DNA of 64,000 nt from Vulcanimicrobiota bacterium (GCA_003140215.1 PLJL01000004.1:466193-530192), one strand, 5' to 3'; shown: positions 1 through 9,268, numbered from the stretch's first letter. Numbers and translations are program-made. The notes: generated by a model not told the origin, from the letters alone.

Positions 1-12
1 AGGCACGCAGGT

Positions 13-678
13 TCATCCCGTGTAGACTGTACCCGCCACCTGGGTTCCGAGGTGCCGCGAAGTCAAGAACTCGACGATCGCCGCGTGCGCGACCCGCCCG
101 TCGCAGATCTGGGCCGCGCCGACGCCGCCGCGCACGCCCAGCGCCGCCGCCCGAACGGCCGCCCGCAGGTCGCTGGCCAGGGAACGGTCGTCCGCGACCT
201 CGAGCGCCTCGGCGGGGGTGAGCTGCTCGACCAGAAGCCGGGTCTTGGCGTCGATCACCCCGCCCTGGTCGTGGAAGAAGATCGCGCGCGCCGCGCCGAC
301 CGCGCTGGCGAGCGCCTGCGCCACATCGTCGGCGGCGACCGCGACGTCGGTACCCGTGAAGCCGAACCCGGTCGGCTCGATGACCGGGACGAAGCCGGCG
401 TCGAGCAGCGTCCGCAGCAGTTTGGTCCCGACGTTGCCGATCTCGCCCCCGGCCGTCGGGATCATCCCGGCATCGGCGCCGGAGAGTCCGACCGCGGCAT
501 CGCCGCTGCGGTTCATCGAGCGCACGACGGCGCGCGCGGCGTCTTGCGTCGGCGCCACGACCACCGGCCGCATCCCCAAGTTACCGAGGAACACGAGGTC
601 GCCGAAGAACGTCGAGCCTTCCGCGCCGAGCGTCGCTTCGTCGACACGAATCACCATCGTACGGCGGTTGAGGTCCAT
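13..678 (-). CDS. Degenerate N-acetylglutamate-kinase-like protein (amino-acid kinase fold)
   Basis: The 221-residue protein follows the ArgB fold from about residue 60 to the end: GLSGADAG, GEIGNVG, FVPVIEPTG, then an AADD-containing helix and a hydrophobic strand ending HDQGGVID. It closes with the ArgB-like tail HLGTQVAGTV. The start is the ATG at 678 because an AGGAGG lies just upstream. The usual N-terminal Lys-x-Gly-Gly phosphate loop is replaced by IRVDEATLG, the HGGG loop is missing, and the C-terminal catalytic Lys region reads LRAAVRAA. Arginine genes are not adjacent. From family knowledge, such losses should abolish normal kinase activity. I infer a ligand-binding or regulatory paralogue rather than working ArgB. 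Confidence 0.75.
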   Translation of the reverse strand: MDLNRRTMVIRVDEATLGAEGSTFFGDLVFLGNLGMRPVVVAPTQDAARAVVRSMNRSGDAAVGLSGADAGMIPTAGGEIGNVGTKLLRTLLDAGFVPVIEPTGFGFTGTDVAVAADDVAQALASAVGAARAIFFHDQGGVIDAKTRLLVEQLTPAEALEVADDRSLASDLRAAVRAAALGVRGGVGAAQICDGRVAHAAIVEFLTSRHLGTQVAGTVYTG

Positions 679-753
679 CGCGTCCTCCTTTTCCCGGGAA
701 CGCAGCGTATCGCGCGAACGGTTCAAAGGGCCGGACAAGCGGCCCTCTACTCG

Positions 754-1251
754 TTAATCGGCGAATTCCTCGACGAAGAAGACCTCACCGTCGCCGGCCG
801 AGACCACCGCCACGCCGATCTTGCGCGAGTGCGGGTCGACGATGTTGGCGTAGTGGTCCGCGCTGTGCAGGAACGCCGCGTGCGCGTGTTCCTCATCTTG
901 GTCGAAGGCCATGTTCTCGGCGAAGAAGCGCCGGCCGAAGCCCGCGGCGCGGAGGCGGTCCTGAAACGTGACGCCGTTCGGATCGGTGTGCCCGAAGTAG
1001 TGGCGCACCGCCATCTGGTTGGCCACCTGGAGCGCGAACTGGGAAAGCCCCTCGTCTTCGGCGAGCGTCACGAGGCCCCGACGCACACGCACCGCGTTCA
1101 CGTCGTTCATCAACGCGCGCGCATCGGTCGCGATCACCTGCGGTGGACGGGGCCGGATGAAGGCAAGCTGAATGCAGTCTTCTTCGGACGCTGTCACAGC
1201 TAGCGGAGCTAACGCGACAAGCGCCGCGATGAACGCAACGACCCGGCTCAT
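754..1251 (-). CDS. Secreted CAP (SCP/PR1, YkwD-like) domain protein
   Basis: This is a 165-residue protein with a hydrophobic N-terminal signal (residues 4-21, ending about VTAS). The rest is a CAP domain: an N-terminal helix with RRGLVTLAEDEGL, the metal-site type motif HYFGHTDPNG, the AENMAF motif, then FLHSADHYANIVDP and a C-terminal strand block IGVAVV/FFVEEFAD. Bacterial CAP proteins of this size are extracytoplasmic, and their biochemical role is mostly unknown. It lies downstream of pth in the same orientation, with 24 bases between the stop of pth and its start, so it may share the pth transcript. Confidence 0.85.
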   Translation of the reverse strand: MSRVVAFIAALVALAPLAVTASEEDCIQLAFIRPRPPQVIATDARALMNDVNAVRVRRGLVTLAEDEGLSQFALQVANQMAVRHYFGHTDPNGVTFQDRLRAAGFGRRFFAENMAFDQDEEHAHAAFLHSADHYANIVDPHSRKIGVAVVSAGDGEVFFVEEFAD

Positions 1252-1275
1252 AAGTCGATTGTCGGACGGATGGAC

Positions 1276-1848
1276 TTATTCTTTAGCGTTTACGAGATTC
1301 ATGGCCTGCGTCACACCTTGGGTTAACCAGGTCTCGACGCCGCCCACGGCACGGTCCACAATAGCAGGGAGTTCCTGCCGTTCGGCCTCCGAAAAGTCGC
1401 CCAGGACGCGATCGATCGCATCGAACTCCTCGAGGCTCCGTCCGATCCCGATGCGCAGGCGCGGGAAGCCCTCACCGAAGACCTCGATGAGCGACTTGAG
1501 GCCGTTGTGGCCGCCGCTCGAACCGCCGGCTCGCATGCGCAGCCGGCCGAAGGGAAGATCGAGGTCGTCGACCACGATGAGGATCCGGTCCGGCGCCACT
1601 TTATAGAAGGTCGCCAGACCCTGCACCGGCTGCCCGCTGAGGTTCATGTAGGATTGCGGTTCGACCAGGATCGCGTTGCGCTCGCGGGCGAGCGCGTAGC
1701 GGGCCCCGCTTTTCTTTTGCCAGTCGCGCGGGCCGACGCCGCAACGCCGGGCCAGCTCGTCGACGACGATGAAGCCGGCGTTGTGGCGCGTGAGGGCGTA
1801 CTTCGAGCCCGGATTTCCGAGCCCGACGACGAGCGCGGGGGCGGTGAT
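1276..1848 (-). CDS. pth: Peptidyl-tRNA hydrolase, start codon unclear
   Basis: Pth releases tRNA from peptidyl-tRNA that has dropped off ribosomes. The reading frame gives VVGLGNPGSKYALTRHNAGF, an ELARRCG helix, EPQSYMNLSG, VVDDLDLPFG, then GGSSGGHNGLKSL and RLRIGIGR; catalytic His, Asp and Asn positions are present. The frame is shared with rplY: the rplY stop TAG (1855-1857) is followed at once by this frame. Between that stop and the first conserved strand there is no ATG, GTG or TTG. The ATC at 1846-1848 gives a 190-residue protein of normal Pth length, so I use it provisionally. An internal ATG at 1647 would remove the whole N-terminal third and cannot be the real start. Confidence 0.88.
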   Translation of the reverse strand: MTAPALVVGLGNPGSKYALTRHNAGFIVVDELARRCGVGPRDWQKKSGARYALARERNAILVEPQSYMNLSGQPVQGLATFYKVAPDRILIVVDDLDLPFGRLRMRAGGSSGGHNGLKSLIEVFGEGFPRLRIGIGRSLEEFDAIDRVLGDFSEAERQELPAIVDRAVGGVETWLTQGVTQAMNLVNAKE

Positions 1849-1854
1849 CGGTGC

Positions 1855-2490
1855 CTACACCGCGGCGGGCGGTACTTCGGTGCCCGGCAATACCTCGACG
1901 GTCTCGGCCGGGGCCTCGTCGCCGGCGGCCGCGCGGGTGATCTCGACCGAGACGACGACCGTTTCGGGCGCCGTGATCAGCGTGAAGCCCTTGGGCAGCT
2001 CGACCTGCGCCGCGGTGATGTGCTGGTGCACCGAGAGCTCGCTCACGTCGACGCTGAGGTTATCGGGGATCGACTGGGCCGGCCCCTTGATCTCCAGCGA
2101 GTGGGTGATGATGTCCATGACGCCGCCCTGATCGCGCACGCCGACCGCCGTTCCGGTCGTCACGACCGTCACGTTCGAGGTGATCGCCTCGTCGCGCAGC
2201 ACGCGCTGGAAGTCGACCGAGAGCGGCTTGCGGCTGATCGGGTGGGCCTCGATACGGCGCAGCAGCACGGAGTCTTTTTTCGCCCCGATCTTGGCTTCGA
2301 GGATGCGGCTCTTGTTGCCCGAGAGGAGCAACTCGCTGAGTTGCTTCGCGTCGACCGTGATCGGCGTCGCCTCACCGTGCCCGTAGACGACGCCGGGGAT
2401 CTTGCCCTGGCGGCGGAACGCTTGCGCCTTGGTCGTTCCGGTGGCGGTGCGTGGCTCGAGGGTCAGACTGGAGACGGTGTGCTTCGGCAT
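1855..2490 (-). CDS. rplY: Large-subunit ribosomal protein bL25, CTC (long) form
   Basis: The 211-residue protein binds 5S rRNA in the 50S subunit. It has the N-terminal bL25 domain (residues 1-95: RRQGKIPGVVYG, then KDSVLLRRIEAHP) and the C-terminal TL5/CTC beta domain (VGVRDQGGVMDI, LPDNL-type SIPDNLSVDVS, LPKGFTLI). It ends in an acidic, Ala/Pro-rich tail. An AAGGA lies just upstream of ATG 2490. The order prs-rplY-pth on the minus strand is the classic arrangement, and the stop directly precedes the pth frame, which implies translational coupling. Confidence 0.95.
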   Translation of the reverse strand: MPKHTVSSLTLEPRTATGTTKAQAFRRQGKIPGVVYGHGEATPITVDAKQLSELLLSGNKSRILEAKIGAKKDSVLLRRIEAHPISRKPLSVDFQRVLRDEAITSNVTVVTTGTAVGVRDQGGVMDIITHSLEIKGPAQSIPDNLSVDVSELSVHQHITAAQVELPKGFTLITAPETVVVSVEITRAAAGDEAPAETVEVLPGTEVPPAAV

Positions 2491-2501
2491 GTTCCTTACT
2501 T

Positions 2502-2525
2502 CTAAACTGCTAAACTGCTAAACGG
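2502..2525. repeat. Three tandem 8-bp units at the prs stop codon
   Basis: CTAAACTG occurs twice in tandem, then CTAAACGG. On the minus strand the units carry TTTAG, and the last one supplies the prs stop codon, so all sit between prs and rplY. Slippage could easily change the copy number. No function is evident. Confidence 0.6.
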
Positions 2526-3543
2526 CGGCTGCGGCTATGGCCGGGATAGGCGTCTCAGCCGCTGTCGTAGGGGGGTGCTCGGGATCCTCGGCATTGAAAA
2601 GCTCTGAGACGGAGCGGTTCGAAGTGATGCGCTTGATCGCATCGGCGAGAATCTGCGCGATGGTCAGGTGCTCGACTTTGGCCGAGTCGATCGTGCGCGG
2701 GATCGTGTTGGTGACGATGACCTTGCTGATCTCGGAGTTCTCGAATTGCGCGATCGCGTCGCCGGCGAAGATCCCGTGCGTCGCAAGCGTGTAGACGTCG
2801 GTCGCGCCTTTCTGACGCAGCGCCTCGGCTGCTTTGACCAGCGTGCCGCCGGTGGAGATCATGTCGTCGACCACGACGGCGATCTTGCCCTCGACCTGGC
2901 CGACGATGTGCGTCACCTCGGAGACGTCGGGTTCGGGCCGGCGCTTGATGATCACTGCCAGATTCGATTTGAGCCGCTTGGCGAACAGCTCGGCGCGCGG
3001 AACACCGCCTGCGTCGGGCGAGACGACGACGATCTTGTCGCCCTGCAAGTCGAGGTTCTTGAGGTGGTTGCACAGCGTCGGCGCGGCCATCAAATTGTCG
3101 ACCGGGATGTCGAAGAAGCCCTGGATCTGCGCCGCGTGAAGGTCGAGGGTGACGATGCGCTCGGCACCGGCATTCTCGATCATGTTGGCGACGAGCTTGG
3201 CCGAGATCGGCTCGCGGCCTTTCGTCTTCTTGTCCTGCTTGGCGTAGCCGTAGTACGGGATCACCGCGGTGATGCGGTTGGCCGAGGCCCGGCGCAGCGC
3301 GTCGATGATCAGCAGCAGCTCCATGATCGAGTCGTTCACGGTCGCACCTTGCGGCGAGCGGCACAGGGACTGCACCACGAAGACCTCGGCGCCGCGCACG
3401 TTCTCGCGGATCTCGATCCGGCACTCGTCGTTCTTGAACCGGTCGACCAGCGCGTTACCGACGCGCGTCTGCATCTTCTTGGCGATCTCGTTCGCGAGTT
3501 CGCGGTTGGACGTGCCGCTGAACAACAGGGGCGGCTGGATCAC
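2518..3543 (-). CDS. prs: Ribose-phosphate pyrophosphokinase (PRPP synthetase)
   Basis: This enzyme makes PRPP from ribose-5-phosphate and ATP for nucleotide, His and Trp synthesis. The 341-residue class I enzyme begins [17 protein letters not shown]. It carries the flexible-loop region [12 protein letters not shown], the [11 protein letters not shown] element and the PRPP-binding motif [13 protein letters not shown] chose GTG 3543 because AGGAG precedes it and it begins at the conserved LFSGT strand; a longer frame upstream has no homology. A Pro/Ala-rich extension of about 25 residues follows the normal end. It is divergent from uvrB, and the 137 bases between them should hold both promoters. 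Confidence 0.95.
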   Translation of the reverse strand: MIQPPLLFSGTSNRELANEIAKKMQTRVGNALVDRFKNDECRIEIRENVRGAEVFVVQSLCRSPQGATVNDSIMELLLIIDALRRASANRITAVIPYYGYAKQDKKTKGREPISAKLVANMIENAGAERIVTLDLHAAQIQGFFDIPVDNLMAAPTLCNHLKNLDLQGDKIVVVSPDAGGVPRAELFAKRLKSNLAVIIKRRPEPDVSEVTHIVGQVEGKIAVVVDDMISTGGTLVKAAEALRQKGATDVYTLATHGIFAGDAIAQFENSEISKVIVTNTIPRTIDSAKVEHLTIAQILADAIKRITSNRSVSELFNAEDPEHPPTTAAETPIPAIAAAAV

Positions 3544-3680
3544 GGCGGGTCGGCTCCTTCTGCCTCCGGACGGCGCCTGAGCGCCAGGGGGAAGCCCGGG
3601 TACCTGCGTCAAGCAGGGCAAACAGTCCTGGCTTGGCGTGCCCCGCCACCAAGCTGAGCTCGGCGGAGGTCGTAGTAACC

Positions 3681-5732
3681 GTGGCGCGTTTTGAACTTGT
3701 TTCCGCGTATCCGTTGGCGGGGGATCAGCCGAAGGCGACCGAGGCGCTGGCAAACGGTGTGCTGCGGGGTGACCGTGCGCAGACGCTGCTGGGCGTGACC
3801 GGCTCCGGCAAGACCATGGCGATGGCGCGGGTCGTCGAGCTGGTTCAGAAGCCGACGCTCGTGCTGTCGCACAACAAGACGCTCGCTGCGCAGCTGTGCG
3901 CCGAGTTCCGCGAGTTCTTCCCCAACAACGCGGTCGAGTATTTCGTCTCGTACTTCGACTACTACCAGCCTGAAGCGTACATCGCCCACACCGATACCTA
4001 CATCGCCAAGGATAGCTCGATCAACGACGAGATCGAGCGCCTGCGGCACTCGGCGACGCAATCGCTGCTGACGCGTCGCGACACCCTCATCGTCGCCTCG
4101 GTCTCGTGCATCTTCGGGCTCGGCTCACCTTCGGACTACATCGAGATGGCCGCCGACATCCGGGTCGGCCAGAGCATCAACCGCGACGAGTTCCTGCGCA
4201 AGCTCATCGGGATGCAGTACCGCCGCAACGACCTCAACCTGGTGCGCGGGACCTTCCGGGTGCGCGGCGACACGCTCGAGTTCGTCGCCGTCGATGAGGA
4301 GCTGGTCCACCGCATCGAGTTCTTCGGTGACGAGATCGAGGCCATCAACGTCGTCAACCAGCTCACCGGCGAGTACGTGACCTCCAAGGACGAGCTCAAG
4401 ATCTTCCCCGCCAAGCACTACATCACGCCCGACGAGAAGCTGCGCCGCGCGGTGGTCGAGATCGAAGAAGAGCTCGAGCTGCGGCTCAAGTTCTTCAAGG
4501 ACAACGGCAAGCTGCTCGAAGCGCAACGACTCGAGCAGCGCACGCGCTACGACCTCGACATGCTGCGCGAGGTCGGGTACTGCAACGGCGTCGAGAACTA
4601 CAGCGCGCCGCTGTCCGGTCGCCAGCCCGGCTCGACGCCCTGGTGTCTGCTCGACTTCTTTCCCGACGACTGGCTCTTGCTCGTCGACGAGTCGCACGTC
4701 ACCATCCCGCAGGTCCACGGAATGTACGGCGGCGACCGCTCCCGCAAGCTCTCGCTCGTCGAGCACGGCTTTCGGCTGCCCTCCGCGCTCGACAACCGGC
4801 CGCTGACCTACGAAGAGTTCGACGACCACGTGAAGCAGGTGATCTTCGTCTCGGCGACCCCGGCGACGTACGAGCTGGGCAAGTCAACCCAGGTCGTGGA
4901 AATGATCATCCGCCCGACCGGGCTGGTCGATCCCGAAGTGGAGGTGCGTCCGACGCGGCATCAGGTCGACGACCTCATGGACGAGATCCGCAAGCGCGCC
5001 GAGAAGAACGAGCGCATCCTGGTCACGACGCTGACCAAGAAGATGGCCGAGGACCTCACCGAGTATCTTATCGAGAACGGGATCCGCGTGCGCTACCTGC
5101 ACAGCGAAGTCGAGACGTTGGAGCGCATCGCGATCCTGCGCGACCTGCGCAAAGGCGAGTTCGACGTGCTCGTCGGGATCAATCTGTTGCGCGAAGGACT
5201 GGACTTGCCCGAGGTCTCGCTGGTCGGCATTCTCGATGCCGACAAAGAAGGCTATCTGCGCTCGGGCACGTCGCTCATCCAGACGATCGGCCGCGCCGCG
5301 CGCAACGTCGAGGGTACCGTCATCATGTACGCCGACGTCGTCACCGAGTCGATGGCCCGGGCGCTGGGCGAGACGCGCCGCCGCCGCGAGACGCAAGTTG
5401 CCTACAACCTCGAGCACGGAATCGAGCCGAAGTCGATCCGCAAGGAAGTCCACGACATCCTCAGCCTCGTCAGCGGCGCGGCCGGCGGAGCCGACGCCGC
5501 CAACGCGGTTCGCGCCGAGCACTTGCCGCGCGACGTCGCCGAAGCGATGGCCAAGGAGATCGAGCGCAAGATGCGCGACGCCGCCGCCAACCTCGAGTTC
5601 GAGAAAGCCGCCGCGTTGCGCGACGAGCTCGTCAGCTTGCGCCGCCAGATCGGCGGCAACGAGAGCTTGCTGTTCCAAGGCAGAGCCCCCAAGATCTTCC
5701 AGCACGCACTCAAAGAGCTGATCGGAACGTGA
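3681..5732 (+). CDS. uvrB: Excinuclease ABC subunit B
   Basis: UvrB is the DNA-damage verification helicase of nucleotide excision repair; it is loaded by UvrA and recruits UvrC. The 683-residue protein has Walker A GVTGSGKT, the beta-hairpin region [10 protein letters not shown], a DESH box, helicase motifs [16 protein letters not shown] and QTIGRAARN, and a C-terminal UVR coiled coil ([13 protein letters not shown]) for UvrC. I chose GTG 3681, just before [18 protein letters not shown], because GGAGG lies upstream; an ATG at 3633 in the same frame is the alternative. uvrA lies at 37.8 kb in this window and is not linked. Confidence 0.97.
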   Translation: MARFELVSAYPLAGDQPKATEALANGVLRGDRAQTLLGVTGSGKTMAMARVVELVQKPTLVLSHNKTLAAQLCAEFREFFPNNAVEYFVSYFDYYQPEAYIAHTDTYIAKDSSINDEIERLRHSATQSLLTRRDTLIVASVSCIFGLGSPSDYIEMAADIRVGQSINRDEFLRKLIGMQYRRNDLNLVRGTFRVRGDTLEFVAVDEELVHRIEFFGDEIEAINVVNQLTGEYVTSKDELKIFPAKHYITPDEKLRRAVVEIEEELELRLKFFKDNGKLLEAQRLEQRTRYDLDMLREVGYCNGVENYSAPLSGRQPGSTPWCLLDFFPDDWLLLVDESHVTIPQVHGMYGGDRSRKLSLVEHGFRLPSALDNRPLTYEEFDDHVKQVIFVSATPATYELGKSTQVVEMIIRPTGLVDPEVEVRPTRHQVDDLMDEIRKRAEKNERILVTTLTKKMAEDLTEYLIENGIRVRYLHSEVETLERIAILRDLRKGEFDVLVGINLLREGLDLPEVSLVGILDADKEGYLRSGTSLIQTIGRAARNVEGTVIMYADVVTESMARALGETRRRRETQVAYNLEHGIEPKSIRKEVHDILSLVSGAAGGADAANAVRAEHLPRDVAEAMAKEIERKMRDAAANLEFEKAAALRDELVSLRRQIGGNESLLFQGRAPKIFQHALKELIGT

Positions 5733-6436
5733 ACCCGGAGCGAGCCCGGATCGGTGCGCTCGTCATGCTGCTCGTGGTGCCGGTGGGCGCATCGGCGTAT
5801 GCGGTCGACCCGGTGCCGAGCACGCCGCCCGGACCGGTCGCGCAATTGGTGCGGCGGGTGGGTGCAGCGTTCGCGGAGGAGTCGCGTGGTGTGATCGGGT
5901 TTCGTTCGCACGCCGTGGTGCAGACGTCGCCGCACTTCGTTCGGCCCGATCAAGTCGATGACGCGCGAATCGTCGACGTCGACGGTCGGGCGGTGCGCGT
6001 TCGCGGCGGCGACGCCGCCGGACCCGCGGCGATCGGAACGGCGGTGCACCAACCCTACGACGCTCGCTACGCGGGCGAATACCGCTATTCGCTCGCAGCC
6101 TGCACCGGATGCGCGACGGGAAGCGTCGCGGTCGCCTACGACAGCGACGACCGCGACGCCGCGCACGGTCGCGGCCTCATGGTGGTGGACGAGCGCTCGG
6201 CGCGCGTCTTGCGGCTGACGGTCGCCCCGTTCGTCGTACCGCGCCCCGCCGGCTCCGGTAGCCTGACGACGACCTGGGGCACCACCCCCGCCGGCTGGTT
6301 TCCGGTCGCGACCGACGGCACGTTCAACGGTCGCATCGGCCCGTTCGGCGGACACGCGACGTTGACGCAACGCTTCACGGGCTACAAGCGCTATCCCGAC
6401 GTTGCGACGGCCGAACGCGATGCCGGGACGCCGTAG
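5729..6436 (+). CDS. Secreted protein of unknown function
   Basis: The 235-residue protein starts at a GTG that overlaps the uvrB stop (GTGA), so it is translationally coupled to uvrB. The N-terminus has a signal-like segment (about residues 9-25, [16 protein letters not shown]). The mature part contains AACTGCATG, a possible disulfide or metal pair, and many beta-type stretches. No family is recognised. The stop is one base before the next ATG, so it also couples to the binding protein downstream. Being tied to uvrB says little about its role. Confidence 0.7.
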   Translation: MNPERARIGALVMLLVVPVGASAYAVDPVPSTPPGPVAQLVRRVGAAFAEESRGVIGFRSHAVVQTSPHFVRPDQVDDARIVDVDGRAVRVRGGDAAGPAAIGTAVHQPYDARYAGEYRYSLAACTGCATGSVAVAYDSDDRDAAHGRGLMVVDERSARVLRLTVAPFVVPRPAGSGSLTTTWGTTPAGWFPVATDGTFNGRIGPFGGHATLTQRFTGYKRYPDVATAERDAGTP

Positions 6437-6437
6437 C

Positions 6438-8069
6438 ATGCGCGGCGCGCTGTTCGGAGCACTGCTCGGCGCGTCGCTGCTCGCGACGAGCGGGTGCACC
6501 CGCACCGTCACCGCGGTTCCGGGCGGCCGCCACGCCTGGACGATCCCCGGCACGCTGCGCATCGCGACGAGCCTCTCGCCGAACACGTTCAACCCGATCC
6601 TGTCGACGCAGCAGGTCGAAGCGTTCGTGGAAGCATTCGTGTTCGACCCGCTCGTTGCGACCGATGCGCAGGGCCGCGACGTCCCGATCCTCGCCGCGAC
6701 GGTGCCGACGCTCGACAACGGCGGGATCAGTCGCGACGGTCTCACGATCACCTATCGCTTGCGTCGCAATGTCCGCTGGCAGGACGGTGCGCCGTTCACC
6801 AGCCGCGACGTGGCGTTCACGTTCGATGCGATCATGAACCCCGCGACGGCGGTGGCCACGCGCCACGGCTACGATCAGGTGATCCGGGTCGAAACGCCGG
6901 ACCGCTTCACCGCGGTGTTCCGGTTGAAGCGCCCGTTTGCCCCGGCGGTCCGGACGTTCTTCGCGCACAGCGACGCGCCGTACTACATCCTGCCGGCCCA
7001 CCTGTTGGCGCAGTATCCCGATCTCAACCGCGTGCCGTTCAACCAGAAACCGATCGGCACCGGGCCGTTCCGCTTCGTGCGCTGGTTGCGCGGCGACCGC
7101 ATCGAGTACGCCGCGAACGACGACTACTTCTTGGGCCGCCCGAAGCTGCGCAAGATCGTGGTCCATCTCGTCCCCGACGAGAACACCATCGCCAGCCAAG
7201 TCCGCGCGCGCGAGGTCGACTGGTTCTCGGCCGCGACCCCGCGCATGTATCCTCAGCTCACCTCCGTCGACGGCATCGACGTGCGGCTCGTTCCGATGAA
7301 TGCCAACGACGCGATCATCTTCAACACCGAGCACCCGCCGTTCGGGGATCCCGGCGTGCGCCGAGCGATCGGGTTGGCGATCGACAAGCCGCTGCTGGTG
7401 CGCGAGGCCACGTTCGGCACCACCGTTGCCGCGACCGAGGATCTCCCCTCGTTCATGTGGGCCTTCGATCCGCAAGCTGGTACGGCGGCGCGCGATCTGC
7501 CGCAAGCCAACGCGTTGCTCGACAGGGCGGGCTGGAAGCGCGGTGCCGACGGCGTGCGAACCAAGAACGGAAAGCGCCTCACCATGGGGCTCGCGTTTCG
7601 CAGCGATAGCTTCACCGACCGCAATCGCGGCGTCCTGATCGCATCGATGCTCAAAGACGCCGGCGTCGAGACCGAGCTCAAAGGCTACGCGACCTCGCTC
7701 TTGTACGGGCCGCCCCACGCGGGGATCCTGGCCGACGGTAAGTTCGACGCCGGATTGCAGACCTGGTACGCGGGCAGCGACCCCGACAATTCGACCCAGC
7801 TGACCTGCGATCAAGTCGCACCGAAGGGCTTCAACTGGTCGCGCTACTGCAATCCGGCGATGGACGCCGCGCAGCACGCAGCACTCTCGCACTACGACCG
7901 GCCGACGCGCAAGCGGGCCTACGCCGTCATCGAAGAGCTGCTGGCGCACGACGCACCCTTCGTGTACCTGTGGTGGCCGCGCCAAATCGAAGCCGTCAAC
8001 ACCGACCTCAAGTCATTCCACCCCAACGGCATCATCGAAAACTGGAACGCCTGGCAATGGTCGATCTAA
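6438..8069 (+). CDS. Peptide/nickel-type ABC transporter substrate-binding lipoprotein
   Basis: The 543-residue protein is an SBP_bac_5 (OppA/DppA cluster C) binding protein. It starts at ATG 6438 with a lipoprotein signal and the lipobox LLATSGC. Family features include RIATSLSPNTFNPIL, the WQDGAPFTSRDVAFTFDAIM segment, IGTGPF and FDAGLQTWYAG, and the C-terminal VIEELLAHDAPFVYLWW block. No permease or ATPase gene lies beside it, so it is an orphan here. It should capture oligopeptides or another hydrophilic ligand outside the membrane. An upstream in-frame ATG at 6420 is possible, but it would overlap the preceding gene. Confidence 0.9.
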   Translation: MRGALFGALLGASLLATSGCTRTVTAVPGGRHAWTIPGTLRIATSLSPNTFNPILSTQQVEAFVEAFVFDPLVATDAQGRDVPILAATVPTLDNGGISRDGLTITYRLRRNVRWQDGAPFTSRDVAFTFDAIMNPATAVATRHGYDQVIRVETPDRFTAVFRLKRPFAPAVRTFFAHSDAPYYILPAHLLAQYPDLNRVPFNQKPIGTGPFRFVRWLRGDRIEYAANDDYFLGRPKLRKIVVHLVPDENTIASQVRAREVDWFSAATPRMYPQLTSVDGIDVRLVPMNANDAIIFNTEHPPFGDPGVRRAIGLAIDKPLLVREATFGTTVAATEDLPSFMWAFDPQAGTAARDLPQANALLDRAGWKRGADGVRTKNGKRLTMGLAFRSDSFTDRNRGVLIASMLKDAGVETELKGYATSLLYGPPHAGILADGKFDAGLQTWYAGSDPDNSTQLTCDQVAPKGFNWSRYCNPAMDAAQHAALSHYDRPTRKRAYAVIEELLAHDAPFVYLWWPRQIEAVNTDLKSFHPNGIIENWNAWQWSI

Positions 8070-8074
8070 GTGCC

Positions 8075-8134
8075 TTTTTGTCATGCTGAGTCGTCCTGAG
8101 CTCCGCCGAAGGACGAAGCATGGGCCACGATCGT
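8075..8134. repeat. 60-bp palindromic repeat, copy 1
   Basis: This copy matches the one at 8620-8679 at 59 of 60 bases (one T/C change). The core is an imperfect palindrome: ATGCT and CGTCCT are mirrored by AGGACG and AGCAT. It resembles REP-type dispersed elements. Together the copies enclose the small gene at 8165-8584. Confidence 0.9.
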
Positions 8135-8164
8135 TACGTGCGCAAGCGTGACACCGAGACGCTA

Positions 8165-8584
8165 ATGGACGAACAGGTACGTAGGGTTTTCGGTCAGGCG
8201 CTCATCGATGTGCTCACGAAGTACCGCTTCCGCCGTATCGGTGGCATCGACGAAGGCTGGTTCACGCGCGACTATGTGAATCGCGACTTCGGCATCCACC
8301 TCGTCTACCATCTCAACGACAGGGAAGTCTCCATCATGTGTCTGGACCGACTGCTCACTACTCATTCTATCTCGAGTGTCGGCGCATATTTCAGCGGAGA
8401 GGAACCGAGTGTGCTCGAGCCGGCCGATCAAGCACGCTTCATCGATCAGCACTACAAGCGTATTGCGCGGATGCTCCGCAGGCGGGACGGTGGCGCCGAT
8501 CTGAGAGGTCTTCACGAATCGAATCGCAGCCGGATGCTGGCGAGATTTGGCATCCAACTGCCCGAGAACCCGCCCGATCTATGA
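8165..8584 (+). CDS. Small protein of unknown function between direct repeats
   Basis: The 139-residue protein starts at ATG 8165. A TTG or ATG further upstream would place the N-terminus inside the 60-bp repeat, so I reject those. It is mixed charged and aromatic (FRRIGGIDEGWFTRDYVN, HYKRIARMLRRRDGG), with no signal peptide or membrane segment. I recognise no family. Base composition looks slightly less GC-rich than the surrounding genes, and the flanking repeats suggest that it could have arrived or be moved as a cassette. Confidence 0.6.
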   Translation: MDEQVRRVFGQALIDVLTKYRFRRIGGIDEGWFTRDYVNRDFGIHLVYHLNDREVSIMCLDRLLTTHSISSVGAYFSGEEPSVLEPADQARFIDQHYKRIARMLRRRDGGADLRGLHESNRSRMLARFGIQLPENPPDL

Positions 8585-8619
8585 ACGCTTGTAAGGTCCT
8601 CCTTAACCGCCCTGCCGTG

Positions 8620-8679
8620 TTTTTGTCATGCTGAGCCGTCCTGAGCTCCGCCGAAGGACGAAGCATGGGCCACGATCGT
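8620..8679. repeat. 60-bp palindromic repeat, copy 2
   Basis: Second copy of the element at 8075-8134, in the same orientation and 545 bases further on. It ends 9 bases before the stop codon of the minus-strand YdeI-like gene, so it may also serve as the hairpin at that gene's 3-prime end. Confidence 0.9.
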
Positions 8680-8687
8680 GCACGACG

Positions 8688-9263
8688 TCAGGGGCGTCGT
8701 AGCGGTTTGATCGGGCGAGCTTCGTGCGAGTCTTCGATCAGGGTGGTGAGGCGTCTGCGGCGTGTTTCTTCCTTTACGGCGTTGGTGACCCAGGCGATCG
8801 CGGCGCGCCGGTACGACGGGATCTGCGCTTCGAAATAGGCCCAGGCCGTTGCATCGGCGCGAAACGCGCGCTCCGCCGCCTCGTCGAGTCGCGCCGCTTT
8901 GCTCAACTGCTCGTACGAGTATCCGCTGCGCTTGTCGTCGCGCCGCTCGTACGCGCGTCGCCCAGCCGCCCGCATCCTCCGCAGCCGGATGAGCTCCTTC
9001 GCACGCGCCAGATTGACGGCGCTCCACGTGCTGCGCGCGATGCGCGGCGTGAAGCGCTGCATGTACCGGTCGGCATCGACCGAACGGCGGACACCATCGA
9101 TCCAGCCGAAACACAGAGCCTCGTCCACCGCCTCACGCCAGGTGATGCTCGGCTTGCCCGACGCCTTCTTGTGGAACCCGACCCACAGCTCGGTACTCGT
9201 CGCGCCGTGCTCCGCGAGCCACGCGCGGAATGCGGCCGGCGTCGCAAAGAACCGCGGCTTCAC
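8688..9263 (-). CDS. YdeI/OmpD-associated family protein
   Basis: The 191-residue cytosolic protein has the standard family order: an N-terminal FATPAAFRAWLAEHG segment, ELWVGFHKKASGKPSITW, EAVDEALCFGWIDG, a central SADADRYMQRFTPR block, and a C-terminal helical part with YRRAAIAWVTNAVKEETR. Related proteins were linked to bacteriocin or peptide resistance in enterobacteria, but the biochemical activity is unknown. The ATG start agrees with the family N-terminus. A palindromic repeat lies on either side of the gene. Confidence 0.88.
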   Translation of the reverse strand: MKPRFFATPAAFRAWLAEHGATSTELWVGFHKKASGKPSITWREAVDEALCFGWIDGVRRSVDADRYMQRFTPRIARSTWSAVNLARAKELIRLRRMRAAGRRAYERRDDKRSGYSYEQLSKAARLDEAAERAFRADATAWAYFEAQIPSYRRAAIAWVTNAVKEETRRRRLTTLIEDSHEARPIKPLRRP

Positions 9264-9268
9264 GCGAT

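Noticed and set aside
13..678. Working argB of arginine biosynthesis
   Set aside because: Key phosphate-binding and catalytic residues are missing and no other arg gene is close.
1276..2490. A single designed L25-Pth fusion gene
   Set aside because: An in-frame TAG separates the two and TAG is used as a stop by other genes here, so a fusion is only one of several explanations for the missing pth start.
4125..4829. Long open minus-strand frames opposite uvrB and many other genes
   Set aside because: They are products of high GC content; their translations are Arg/Ala/Val-rich with no conserved motifs, while the plus strand has a clear gene.
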